Below, in pieces: positions 8,096 to 14,694 of a DNA stretch of 18,912 nt. Position numbers and translations under genes: made by a program. Numbering within the stretch: position 1 is the stretch's first letter; each line of letters starts with the position of its first letter. The DNA comes from Kangiellaceae bacterium (lineage in GTDB: Bacteria; Pseudomonadota; Gammaproteobacteria; Enterobacterales; Kangiellaceae). Where the stretch lies: NCBI GenBank assembly GCA_030590405.1, contig JAUUYO010000031.1, positions 1-18,912 on the forward strand, read 5' to 3'. The notes beneath the pieces were generated by a model. It saw nothing but the letters and a program-made list of their open reading frames with translations, did not search any database and had not been told where the DNA came from.

Positions 8096-9516
8096 TGCGC
8101 GGCTCCTAACCAGCTATCCATTTTATCGCTGGCGGCTTTATCAAAAACCGGAGTTAGTTGCATGCCATTAACTGCAGGAAAAACATCTGAGGTAATAATT
8201 TTATTGCTCGCTTCCAAAATCGCTTGAGAATTGATTAACACCAAATCCCCCTGATATTGTAGATCGGTCAAAGTGATCCTTTTTAAATGATTATCGGACG
8301 TAATGCTATAGATCTGATTTTCATGAAGCGCAAATCGCGGAATGGCGACAGTTTCAATCGCCGCGCCTTGCAAGCTCACCTTCATGTACATGCCTTCAAG
8401 CAATGGAGGTCGGGTGCCAGGCTCAAGATTTTTATAACTGCCTTCTACCGTCACTATCACACCAACCGTGCGACTTTTAGGGTCCAGGTTATCGCTGAAG
8501 CGTTCAACCTTGGCAGTCCAGCTTTTAAAATCGCCTCCGGCTTCTTCAACCACGGCAGATAACCCCAGTGATTCTAAAATTTTTGTCATGCTGGGGATTT
8601 CTTTTTCGCCTTTAAAATTAATCTTATCCTGAGCAAAACTGCGCGCGAATGAGCTAAATTGATTGACTGGAAACTGTGCATTGATCATAACTTTATCCAG
8701 GCCAGACGCATCAAATAATTGAGCGCCAGTTTGCATATATTGATCAAGCTCGGTGTAGACCTGACTGATGCGCCCATTAAAGGGAATTTTTACCTGAGTG
8801 CGTTCGAGATCTCTCTGGCTTTTTTGTAATTTGGCTTTGGAAATTTCCAGTTGGGCTTTCATTACTTCTAAAGTCGATGGCAAAGTAGTTTGCTTATTTT
8901 TCAGCTGTTGGACTTCCTGTTTTTGTTGCAACAGATTTTGTCTTTCCGCGTCCAGATTCGATTGTGAGACTGCGCCCGACTTTCGTAATTTTTTTAGCCG
9001 TGCATATTCCTTTTCTCTCACTTTTAATTTTTCGCCCGCCAATTTTAGCTCCAGCTCATTGTTTTCGATATTGAGCTGCATTTCTTTCAGGTTGGCCTGG
9101 TTGGCTAACAAATCAGCCTGGGATTGTTTTAGTTGTAGCAAATAATCTTTATCGTCAATTTGCAATAGCAAGGTATCTTTAGCAAATATTTCGCCCTTTT
9201 TCAGTTGCGGATGGATATAGGTAATACGACCTGTAACTTCAGCTTTTGCCTGTAGATTGAGATCCGGCTGTACTGTGCCGTATCCAATAATTTCCGGCTT
9301 AAGTTGATGGCGCTGAACTTCGATATAACTGACCGGAATGCTGGGACGCTGCGAATCGTTATGCACCATCTCCGGCTGTGATTTCACAATGATTATCAGG
9401 ACCACCAGCCCAACGGCTGCAATCACTGGTAATGCTTTGCGGGATTTAAGAAAACCGCTAAGCATCGGTTTGTGTTCAGACCATTTATTTTTTGCTGGAT
9501 TTTTTATTGAAGACAT
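8092..9516 (-). CDS. RND periplasmic adaptor (membrane fusion protein)
   Basis: A 474-residue HlyD/AcrA-type adaptor linking the RND pump to an outer-membrane channel. An inner-membrane anchor (about 28-45) is followed by a beta-barrel/lipoyl half motif (IIGYGTVQPDLNLQAKAEVTGRI, positions 77-99, read in two parts) with the usual G-V-x-P pattern. A long alpha-helical hairpin rich in Gln, Leu, Lys and Glu spans about 125-240 and the second lipoyl half lies around 245-260 (KIPFNGRIS). It lacks a lipoprotein Cys and is anchored by the helix. It is second in a tetR-mfp-rnd operon: 41 bases separate it from tetR, and it overlaps the permease gene by four bases. Confidence 0.92.
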   Translation of the reverse strand: MSSIKNPAKNKWSEHKPMLSGFLKSRKALPVIAAVGLVVLIIIVKSQPEMVHNDSQRPSIPVSYIEVQRHQLKPEIIGYGTVQPDLNLQAKAEVTGRITYIHPQLKKGEIFAKDTLLLQIDDKDYLLQLKQSQADLLANQANLKEMQLNIENNELELKLAGEKLKVREKEYARLKKLRKSGAVSQSNLDAERQNLLQQKQEVQQLKNKQTTLPSTLEVMKAQLEISKAKLQKSQRDLERTQVKIPFNGRISQVYTELDQYMQTGAQLFDASGLDKVMINAQFPVNQFSSFARSFAQDKINFKGEKEIPSMTKILESLGLSAVVEEAGGDFKSWTAKVERFSDNLDPKSRTVGVIVTVEGSYKNLEPGTRPPLLEGMYMKVSLQGAAIETVAIPRFALHENQIYSITSDNHLKRITLTDLQYQGDLVLINSQAILEASNKIITSDVFPAVNGMQLTPVFDKAASDKMDSWLGAAQ

Positions 9517-9557
9517 TGTTAGCTTTACCTTGTTTATCTAAATTTTTTGATTGCTCA

Positions 9558-10181
9558 TTATTTCTCACCACAACCAAACATAAACATCGAATAGATATGC
9601 TCAGCCCATTCGATAGTTCGAATTTCATCATCATTGATCCCCCAGGCCTGCTCGCGCACCGACTTGCCAACAAATGGCATCACGATCATCGACATTAAAG
9701 TGAACGCAGCATATTTGGCTTTTTTATCATCGTTAATAGCGGTATGAGCTTTGATCAAATGAGGTAAAAAGGCGGCCATACGTTTGGGAAATCGCTGGAT
9801 AAAGGCATCGCCCAGTTGTGAATTGGAATCATTAAATTCGTCATACACAAATCGGGCAAATCCACTGTTTTGAGACAGCATTTGTAAAATGGACAAAATA
9901 AATTGTTTGATCGGTTGTTTATCCTGAGCTATCTGCTTCATCTTGCCAATCTGCTCTGCCGACATTTTATCCAGTAGCGCTAAAAACAAGCCCTGTTTGT
10001 TATTAAAGTAATAGCTCACCATGGCCGAATTAACCCCTGATTGCTCGGCCAATTCGCGGATGGTGATATCGCGATAAGATTTTTCAGTCAATAGCGATTG
10101 GGCTGCCGCCAGTAGCTTCAGTTTTTGTTGCTGCTGCTTTTCGGGGTCAAAGGGACGACCCCTAGAGGAGGATTTGGTCAT
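9558..10181 (-). CDS. TetR/AcrR-family transcriptional regulator
   Basis: A 207-residue cytoplasmic repressor, first gene of the efflux operon and probably its ligand-responsive controller. The N-terminus after the basic SSRGRPFDPEK has the TetR-type helix-turn-helix: helix 1 LLAAAQSLLTEK, then the DITIRELAEQSGVNSAMVSYYF region (about 38-59) with the YYFNNKQGLF signature. The C-terminal part is a helical ligand-binding domain typical of AcrR relatives. I place the start at ATG 10181; the frame is also open to a TTG at 10193, but neither start has a strong ribosome-binding site and the ATG is the usual choice. A 28-bp palindrome sits 21 bases upstream, so autorepression is likely. Confidence 0.92.
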   Translation of the reverse strand: MTKSSSRGRPFDPEKQQQQKLKLLAAAQSLLTEKSYRDITIRELAEQSGVNSAMVSYYFNNKQGLFLALLDKMSAEQIGKMKQIAQDKQPIKQFILSILQMLSQNSGFARFVYDEFNDSNSQLGDAFIQRFPKRMAAFLPHLIKAHTAINDDKKAKYAAFTLMSMIVMPFVGKSVREQAWGINDDEIRTIEWAEHIYSMFMFGCGEK

Positions 10182-10201
10182 AATTGGAGTCAATTTTCGC
10201 C

Positions 10202-10229
10202 ATTTAATTAATCAACCGTTTAATTAAAT
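10202..10229. promoter_or_regulatory. Palindromic TetR operator candidate
   Basis: Ten-base arms ATTTAATTAA (10202-10211) and TTAATTAAAT (10220-10229) are exact reverse complements around an eight-base spacer. A 28-bp palindrome directly upstream of a tetR gene is what TetR-family autoregulation predicts. It overlaps the -10 of the promoter proposed for the operon, so binding would block RNA polymerase. Confidence 0.65.
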
Positions 10230-10251
10230 AACAAAATGAGGATAAAAGCAA
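10223..10251 (-). promoter_or_regulatory. Putative sigma70 promoter of the tetR-mfp-rnd operon
   Basis: On the minus strand TTGCTT (10251-10246) is spaced 17 bases from TTTAAT (10228-10223). Both hexamers match consensus at four or five positions and the spacing is ideal. The -10 lies inside the palindrome at 10202-10229. Confidence 0.45.
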
Positions 10252-10298
10252 CTTTTGGCTACAATCAACTTGATAAGCTTGAGGTTTAGTGTCGCATA

Positions 10299-10327
10299 TT
10301 GACAATATTTGCCATGAACTTTATTAT
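10299..10327 (+). promoter_or_regulatory. Sigma70 promoter of the parD-parE operon
   Basis: TTGACA (10299-10304) matches the -35 consensus exactly; after 17 bases TATTAT (10322-10327) matches the -10 at five of six. Transcription would start near 10334, leaving a leader of about 27 bases before the antitoxin ATG. The location also shows that the upstream in-frame start at 10289 cannot be the real one. Confidence 0.75.
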
Positions 10328-10360
10328 AAATGTCTCATTTCCAAGTTTGGAGATATTAAA

Positions 10361-10588
10361 ATGTCGAGCAGCTTAAATTTATCTTTAACCTCAGAATTAC
10401 GTAATTATGTTGATAGCCGTACCGGGGATTCTAGTCTGTACGCTACCCCTAGTGAATACCTGAGAGATTTAATCCGTCATGATATGGAGTCTCAGGAAAC
10501 CGTAACTCATGTTTTAAACGGACTTGATGATATAAAACATGGCCGTTTCTCCGAACAATCTATTCTAGATATTGCCACAGAAGACTAG
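10361..10588 (+). CDS. parD: ParD/CopG-like antitoxin
   Basis: A 75-residue antitoxin, first gene of a type II toxin-antitoxin pair. The N-terminus (SLNLSLTSELRNYVDSR) has the beta strand and helix of a ribbon-helix-helix domain, and SPSEYLRDLIRHD-like text (here TPSEYLRDLIRHD, about 31-43) is typical of ParD-family DNA-binding domains. The C-terminal third (LNGLDDIKHGRFSEQS) would wrap the toxin. ATG 10361 is chosen because GGAG lies eight bases upstream and the promoter lies between it and the earlier in-frame start. It would neutralise ParE and repress its own promoter. The toxin gene begins four bases after the stop. Confidence 0.88.
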   Translation: MSSSLNLSLTSELRNYVDSRTGDSSLYATPSEYLRDLIRHDMESQETVTHVLNGLDDIKHGRFSEQSILDIATED

Positions 10589-10592
10589 TCTC

Positions 10593-10964
10593 ATGGCAAA
10601 AACGCATAAACATTATATTCTAACATCCACCGCAGCAGACGATTTTCGACATGCGCGACAGTGGTCCACTTCCCGTTGGGGACCATCATTAACTAAACAA
10701 TATTTTATTGATTTGCATGAGGCTGCGGAGCGGATCGCTAAAAATAATTTATCATTAGCTCAAACAGAGCAACTAACCGGCACAACAAACTTAGGCATTT
10801 ACACGGTTAGAGAGCACTACATGGTTTATCTACCCATGGACGATAACAAAATTATTATCGTTGCATTAATCAGGCAAAGTCGTGATGTGCCATCAATTTT
10901 GCAAGCTAATAATTACATTATTCGTCGAGAAATTAGAGATATTTTTAATAAAAATAAGAACTAA
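10593..10964 (+). CDS. parE: ParE/RelE-superfamily toxin
   Basis: A 123-residue protein of the ParE/RelE fold, somewhat longer than the usual 95-105. Family features are the N-terminal helix with Ala/Asp/Phe residues (STAADDFRHARQWSTSRWG), the central 'LTGTTNLGIYTVREHYMVYLP' region (read as LTGTTNLGIYT then VREHYMVYLP) and the strand IIIVALIRQSRDVPSIL. ParE-type toxins poison DNA gyrase, RelE-type toxins cut mRNA at the ribosome; the sequence favours ParE but does not settle the target. ATG 10593 is chosen over an in-frame TTG at 10572 that lies inside the antitoxin gene. The stop overlaps the stop of the convergent DUF3240 gene (CTAA at 10961-10964). Confidence 0.85.
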   Translation: MAKTHKHYILTSTAADDFRHARQWSTSRWGPSLTKQYFIDLHEAAERIAKNNLSLAQTEQLTGTTNLGIYTVREHYMVYLPMDDNKIIIVALIRQSRDVPSILQANNYIIRREIRDIFNKNKN

Positions 10965-11266
10965 AAATGCCCCTGTGAGTTAATCGGGATAATCCAATAT
11001 CTCACCTGGGCTTTACTACAGCTGGTTTTTAAAGCATTTAATATTTTCTCTTCTTCCTCAACTTTGTGTAACACCTCAAATCGGTACAGCTTTCGATAGC
11101 CTTCCACTTGCTCACCAATATCATATTGGCTATGAATACGGCTATAACCATCGATCATATTGAGACTAAAACCTGAAATAAAATCTAATCCCATTAAGCG
11201 ATCAACCACTTCATCCTTTATTTCTAATGGCACAATCAGTACCAATAATTGGTTATGTGTTTGCAT
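10961..11266 (-). CDS. DUF3240-family protein linked to a heavy-metal RND pump
   Basis: A 101-residue cytoplasmic-looking protein of the DUF3240 family, known as a small companion of CusA/CzcA operons; its biochemical role is not established. Its alpha/beta pattern (LLVLIVPLEIKDEVVDRLM, then FEVLHKVEEEEKILNALK) resembles small ferredoxin-like or PII-like domains. A GGAGGA ribosome-binding site lies shortly before the ATG. The gene overlaps the end of the cusA-like remnant by 14 bases, the arrangement of an intact operon, yet the pump gene has lost its 5' end and with it the operon promoter. Whether this gene is still expressed is uncertain. Confidence 0.82.
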   Translation of the reverse strand: MQTHNQLLVLIVPLEIKDEVVDRLMGLDFISGFSLNMIDGYSRIHSQYDIGEQVEGYRKLYRFEVLHKVEEEEKILNALKTSCSKAQVRYWIIPINSQGHF

Positions 11267-11744
11267 GGCGCTCCTCCAAAGAACGGTAGAACAAAGGCAG
11301 TAGATACAGGGTGGTTATTGTTGAGGTTAATAGCCCACCAATCACCACAATCGCGAGTGGTTTTTGTATTTCTGCACCGGGACCGGTTGCAAACACTAAA
11401 GGCAACAACCCGAACATTGCGGTAGTGGCAGTCATTAACACTGGTCGTAGTCGCCTGACCGAACCATCCACGATTCTGCAATAAAGATTTTCGGCGCTTA
11501 ATTTGGTTTGTTCAAAATAACTCACCATCACTACCCCATTTAGCACTGCGATCCCAAGTAAAGCGATAAAGCCAACCGACGCAGGTACCGACAAATATTC
11601 ACCGCTGATAAAAAGCGCAATCACGCCGCCCATCACCGCAAAAGGGATATTCGCTAGCACCAAAGTTGCTTTACTGAGTGTGCCAAACGTTGTAAATAAA
11701 ATGATCATTATCAAAGCTAATGCGACTGGGATCACCATCAATAA
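11253..11744 (-). pseudogene. CusA/CzcA-like heavy-metal RND permease, C-terminal remnant
   Basis: About 163 codons matching the C-terminal membrane part of HME-type RND pumps. Starting at VIPVALALI, it includes the TM10 signature GFIALLGIAVLNGVVMVS, the loop RRLRPVLMTATTAMFGLLP (TM11) and LTSTITTLYLLPLFY (TM12). A full CusA/CzcA has about 1040 residues, so roughly the first 870 are missing. Upstream of codon 1 the frame meets a TAA within four codons and homology stops near 11744, the left edge of the acquired island. The fragment cannot form a pump. It was probably a Cu/Ag or Co/Zn/Cd exporter; the copper-linked genes to its right favour copper. Confidence 0.88.
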
Positions 11745-11748
11745 ATTT

Positions 11749-11796
11749 TAATTGAACAAAACGGACACACTGTGTTAATTTTTTAGGGGCAGAGCA
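11749..11796. mobile_element. Possible IS3-family terminal repeat relic
   Basis: Read on the minus strand from 11796, the sequence begins TGCTCTGCCCCTAAAAAAT and continues with TAACACAGTGTGTCC, then a T-rich stretch up to the cusA remnant. IS3-family ends start with TG and often have this 'TG...CTGCCCC-A/T-rich-GTGTCC' look. No transposase frame is present, so at most one end survives. The match is from memory of family style, not a database hit. Confidence 0.3.
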
Positions 11797-11828
11797 GGCG
11801 GGGACGCCGATGACTGTAAGCCGTGATG

Positions 11829-11855
11829 AGCCGCTCCGATTTTGGAGCGGCTTTT
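11829..11855 (+). terminator. Orphan Rho-independent terminator
   Basis: GCCGCTCC (11830-11837) pairs exactly with GGAGCGGC (11844-11851) across a six-base loop and is followed by TTTT. It is a strong terminator reading left to right, but no plus-strand gene ends before it. A short GC-rich frame (11785-11826) ends with TGATGA just ahead of the stem and may be the last codons of a lost gene. It would also shield the toxin gene from upstream transcription. Confidence 0.75.
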
Positions 11856-11867
11856 CCATTTTAAAAA

Positions 11868-11919
11868 CACACCCAAAAGACGGCTTGCAATGTGTAAAAC
11901 AGACCGCCTTTTAAGTGTG
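11868..11919. repeat. Long imperfect inverted repeat ahead of the AHH toxin gene
   Basis: CACACCCAAAAGACGG (11868-11883) and CCGCCTTTTAAGTGTG (11904-11919) pair at 13 of 16 positions around a 20-base loop. The right arm contains the first in-frame GTG of the toxin reading frame (11915), so in RNA it would bury that start. It does not carry the GTTRRRY/RYYYAAC cores of an integron attC site. Confidence 0.5.
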
Positions 11920-12685
11920 GGACAATCAACCTAGCGATTTTATTCTGAAAACGCTAGAAAATTCGTTTGCTGCATACAAATCTCAAGCCATGATAAAGCA
12001 TCAAATAACCCTAATCTGTGAGCTGGGTCTCTTCTATTTGGTGAATCGAGTACGGTACAATGCCAACAATGACTATCCAACAACCTCAAGGAGTTACACG
12101 GATATGTACCCACACATTAGACCAGAACATGCGCATGTTGAAAAATTGCTGAGAGAGTTTGCTAAAATTGAAAAGCCGACAACCGCCGATTTTGCAGCGT
12201 TGAAAATGCGAGGTAAAACTTGCGACTATCTAGATAGATACAGACTTAAAGCCGCTAATATGTCAGACGAAGAGCTTCGAGATGAGAGGCACCGCTCAAA
12301 ACGTTTAGAGGGATATATGAGGCGTGCTGGCGATCCCCGCCCCTCAAGTTGCTGTGATTGTCATGCTATTGTTTCTGGAGGACACCAACGATCCATCCAG
12401 ATTCGCGCTCTTATGGCGTGGCTGCAAGTTAGAGTGGATGACCCGCATAATGGCTGTTGGCTCCCTAGGGATTGGGATGACAGAAAACATATGCCCAACT
12501 ACCTGCGCAATGGCGTACCACATAAGAGAATCCATCATAAACGTTACTATGACTGGTTGTCTGTTCACTTAAAACCTGAGAATATATTTTCGACTTCACA
12601 GTTGATTGAAAAGTTAAGAATGATACGTAATATGCTTCAAAGTGGAACTGTACCACCTAATGTTATGCCTAAAACGGGAAGGTAA
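11915..12685 (+). CDS. AHH-family (HNH/Endo VII superfamily) nuclease toxin
   Basis: Up to 256 residues, probably a DNA- or RNA-cutting toxin. The C-terminal half (about 142-225) fits the AHH nuclease group: CDCHAIVSGGH (148-157) gives the core His150, PHNGCWLP (177-184) is the conserved Asn-Gly-x-x-Leu-Pro element, and HKRIHHKRYYDWL (203-215) supplies the metal/catalytic histidines. The first His of the canonical 'AHH' is Cys149 here. AHH domains are usual C-terminal warheads of polymorphic and type VI toxins; here there is no secretion or trafficking domain. The frame starts at GTG 11915 with no ribosome-binding site; ATG 12104 has AAGGAG ten bases upstream and would give 193 residues, the better translational start. 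An Imm11-type gene follows directly, after one base. Confidence 0.8.
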   Translation: MWDNQPSDFILKTLENSFAAYKSQAMIKHQITLICELGLFYLVNRVRYNANNDYPTTSRSYTDMYPHIRPEHAHVEKLLREFAKIEKPTTADFAALKMRGKTCDYLDRYRLKAANMSDEELRDERHRSKRLEGYMRRAGDPRPSSCCDCHAIVSGGHQRSIQIRALMAWLQVRVDDPHNGCWLPRDWDDRKHMPNYLRNGVPHKRIHHKRYYDWLSVHLKPENIFSTSQLIEKLRMIRNMLQSGTVPPNVMPKTGR

Positions 12686-12686
12686 T

Positions 12687-13280
12687 ATGATATACAATTT
12701 GATAACGGATAATGATTCTTATCGCGAATTTGGCTTTGATATACCACAACTACAAAAGATATTTGGAAGTGGCGTTGTTAGGAATCGTATTGATATGTAT
12801 TGCCTGCCTTTCAATTTTAAAAACATTATCAAAGAACCTTTGGAGCTTTCGTTTATACCATTAAAAAAAGCAGATGCTGAACTTCCAATACCTGACCTAT
12901 CGGTCAGGTCAGGAAGAATGTTTCTAAGCAAGCAGGCGTATAGTGTTTTGTTTCCAATTATCAAAGATTGTGGAGATTTTTTACCTGTTAATTATGCGCT
13001 TGGTTCTGGATATTTTTTTATCCCTTTATTGGTAGCTAAAGTTGATAATCACGTCACTCAAATGAATGAATGGGAAGAAATCACAAGTCTTGGATTCATT
13101 GAAGAAGATGTTAAAGAATACCCTATATTTCGAACTGACTATGACACATACTATCGGCTGTTTTGTCAAGAACCGATCAAAAAGGCTATTGAAGACAATA
13201 ATCTAACAGGGTTATATATCACGAATGACCTAGCCAATGTATTCCCAGAAGACCGAAGCAGCGTCGAAAAAGCGAATTAA
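12687..13280 (+). CDS. Imm11-type (DUF1629) immunity protein
   Basis: A 197-residue cytoplasmic protein predicted to bind and inhibit the AHH nuclease encoded just upstream. It resembles the Imm11/DUF1629 family: a variable N-terminal part, then a conserved C-terminal half with LPDLSV-like text (IPDLSVRSGRMFLS, about 68-81), a Phe/Pro-rich middle (GDFLPVNYALGSGYFF) and the ending VFRT-YDTYYRLFC...AIEDNNLTGLY (about 148-177). ATG 12687 is chosen because GGGAAGG sits five bases before it; the frame is open further upstream but that part overlaps the toxin gene. Start-to-stop spacing of one base implies coupled expression. AHH toxins paired with Imm11 are a known combination. Confidence 0.78.
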   Translation: MIYNLITDNDSYREFGFDIPQLQKIFGSGVVRNRIDMYCLPFNFKNIIKEPLELSFIPLKKADAELPIPDLSVRSGRMFLSKQAYSVLFPIIKDCGDFLPVNYALGSGYFFIPLLVAKVDNHVTQMNEWEEITSLGFIEEDVKEYPIFRTDYDTYYRLFCQEPIKKAIEDNNLTGLYITNDLANVFPEDRSSVEKAN

Positions 13281-13286
13281 AGAAAA

Positions 13287-13310
13287 GGGGCTTTCGCCCC
13301 CCTCCGTTTT
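13287..13310 (+). terminator. Terminator of the toxin-immunity pair
   Basis: GGGGC (13287-13291), a TTTC loop and GCCCC (13296-13300) form a GC-rich stem six bases after the immunity stop, followed by CCTCCGTTTT. The gap before the T run weakens it, but position and stem favour termination on the plus strand. Confidence 0.5.
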
Positions 13311-13782
13311 ATCCTAACCTTTGTGCAATCTCTTCAGCTGTGGGGTTGTAATAAATCATTAGAGACCTTGGGTCTTTGTGGCCAACCTTTAGCCGCTTCA
13401 AAAACAGCACTTAATAACCCAAGGTCACGGTTAATACTGGCGTTTTTAACTTCGCCTTTACGTCTTTCAATCCAGTGTTCAAAATGAAAGGACTGAACGT
13501 CCATAATCAACAGTTGAGAAAAAGGTTCACGAATATAGCTGTTTAAACGGTTGTGCTCACACGCAAAGCCCTTTTTAAACGGTGTGACTTCATCCCCGTA
13601 ACGTTCCAAAGTTTCAGCTAAGGTTTACCCTGTATAAACTTATCGGGGGATAGATATTGTTCGGTTTCAACCGCCCAAACATGCGCCTGTATTTTGGTTG
13701 CAAAGGTTTTTGATTTATAATGTCCCTGCTTTCTGACTTCGGCTAAATATTTCTTGCTCTTGAGTCGTCTAATCTTTGCCAT
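13309..13782 (-). pseudogene. Tyrosine recombinase/integrase, frameshifted and internally deleted
   Basis: The start at 13782 encodes MAKIRRLKSKKYLAEVRKQG, a typical N-terminal arm-binding domain of phage-type integrases. The frame breaks at about 13618 (GGTAAACCTTAG, one base lost), and homology continues in another frame as LAETLERYGDEVTPFKKG and then the core-binding helices NRDLGLLSAVFEAAKGW. At about 13366-13372 it jumps in a third register to HKDPRSLMIYYNPTAEEIAQ, the integrase C-terminus with the nucleophile Tyr region, ending at TAA 13309-13311. The missing middle, about 130 residues, holds the Arg and HxxR catalytic residues. The gene is dead. It marks the right side of the acquired island. 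Confidence 0.85.
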
Positions 13783-14206
13783 GCATATCGAGCTGGGTGT
13801 TCCACTTTGGCACATACTGGAAGAATCAGTTATTGTGTTACTTTCTGCAACTGGCGTTGTATATTTGATTTATGAAATCCGCCAACGGAGTAAACAGCTA
13901 ACCCACCTGGCCGAAACTCTATCGGAATCAAATCGGCATATTGAAAACATCACCGAAAAAATGAAATTAGCTCGAAAACAATATAGCCAGGTCATTCATC
14001 AACAATTTGATGAGTGGCAATTGACCAAAGGTGAACAGCAGGTTGGTTTATTATTGTTAAAAGGATTGAGCTTTAAGGAAATAGCAGTAGTACGAGAAAC
14101 TAAAGAAAAAACCGTTCGGCAACAGGCTTCAACAATATATGCAAAGTCAAAACTTGATGGCCGACACGAATTTTCAGCCTGGTTTCTAGAAGACTTTTTG
14201 AGTTAG
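13781..14206 (+). CDS. Membrane-anchored LuxR-type helix-turn-helix regulator
   Basis: A 141-residue protein from ATG 13781. A hydrophobic segment at about 15-31 (ESVIVLLSATGVVYLIYEI) predicts one membrane span, followed by a helical, probably coiled-coil stretch (33-75) and a C-terminal LuxR-type domain (about 81-130: LTKGEQQVGLLLLKGLSFKEIAVVRETKEKTVRQQ read in parts). The EIA...KTV pattern is the recognition region. It resembles single-span LuxR regulators of marine gammaproteobacteria, whose targets are mostly unknown. The first base of its ATG lies inside the start codon of the integrase remnant on the other strand, so its native upstream DNA may be lost. Its stop overlaps that of the convergent cytochrome c gene (TTAG 14203-14206). 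Confidence 0.78.
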   Translation: MHIELGVPLWHILEESVIVLLSATGVVYLIYEIRQRSKQLTHLAETLSESNRHIENITEKMKLARKQYSQVIHQQFDEWQLTKGEQQVGLLLLKGLSFKEIAVVRETKEKTVRQQASTIYAKSKLDGRHEFSAWFLEDFLS

Positions 14207-14646
14207 TTTTTCTTTTTGCCGTGCCGCTCTTGAAAGTGCTGATCAAAACCCGCTGGTTTTTCTAACTGACCACTAAAAATGTAGTTGGCAATTAATTCAA
14301 TATCTCCTCTGGCAATCGACATGGCAGGCATCAGCTTAAACCGACGAATTGCGCCGCGCATCATGGTTTTGCTTTCATCCGGTTTTTCCACCCAATCAGC
14401 GATAACTTTTACAAAAGATTGTTTATCTGGATAAGTATCGATGTAATGCATTTTCACTGCTATTATTGGCGGTGCCAGACGTTTACTCATATCCATTCCA
14501 CCGGCCATGCCATGACAGGCAGCACAATAAGTGGTAAAAAGTTGTTTACCTCCATTATCCATTTCATCTGCCAGTAAGGCTGGAAAATAAAAGCTGAAAA
14601 GGATACTTAAATAAACGGCTTTGACTGTCATATTGTTTCTTATCAT
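14203..14646 (-). CDS. Class I cytochrome c, exported
   Basis: A 147-residue periplasmic or membrane-tethered haem protein. A signal peptide spans about 1-26 (ending LLADE). The haem site CAACHG is at 41-46, near the N-terminus of the mature protein as in class I cytochromes, and the axial methionine is probably M106 or M109 in KLMPAM. The gene lies 49 bases after regA on the same strand and is probably co-transcribed with regB and regA. ATG 14646 has GAGG eight bases upstream; an internal ATG at 14631 is possible. The tail is Lys/His-rich (RHGKKKN). An electron-carrier role in a RegBA-controlled respiratory branch is an inference. Confidence 0.85.
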   Translation of the reverse strand: MIRNNMTVKAVYLSILFSFYFPALLADEMDNGGKQLFTTYCAACHGMAGGMDMSKRLAPPIIAVKMHYIDTYPDKQSFVKVIADWVEKPDESKTMMRGAIRRFKLMPAMSIARGDIELIANYIFSGQLEKPAGFDQHFQERHGKKKN

Positions 14647-14694
14647 ACCTGTTACCTCGTTAGTTTATCGCAAACTATAAATCAAAAAAACCTG

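Noticed and set aside
10289..10360. N-terminal extension of the antitoxin
   Set aside because: The frame is open, but it contains a near-consensus promoter, and the RBS sits before ATG 10361.
11868..11919. Integron attC-like structure
   Set aside because: The imperfect hairpin resembles attC in shape, but neither the RYYYAAC nor the GTTRRRY core site is present at the arms, and no second copy lies after the immunity gene.
12642..12686. N-terminal extension of the immunity protein
   Set aside because: It overlaps the end of the toxin gene and has no RBS; ATG 12687 has a strong one.
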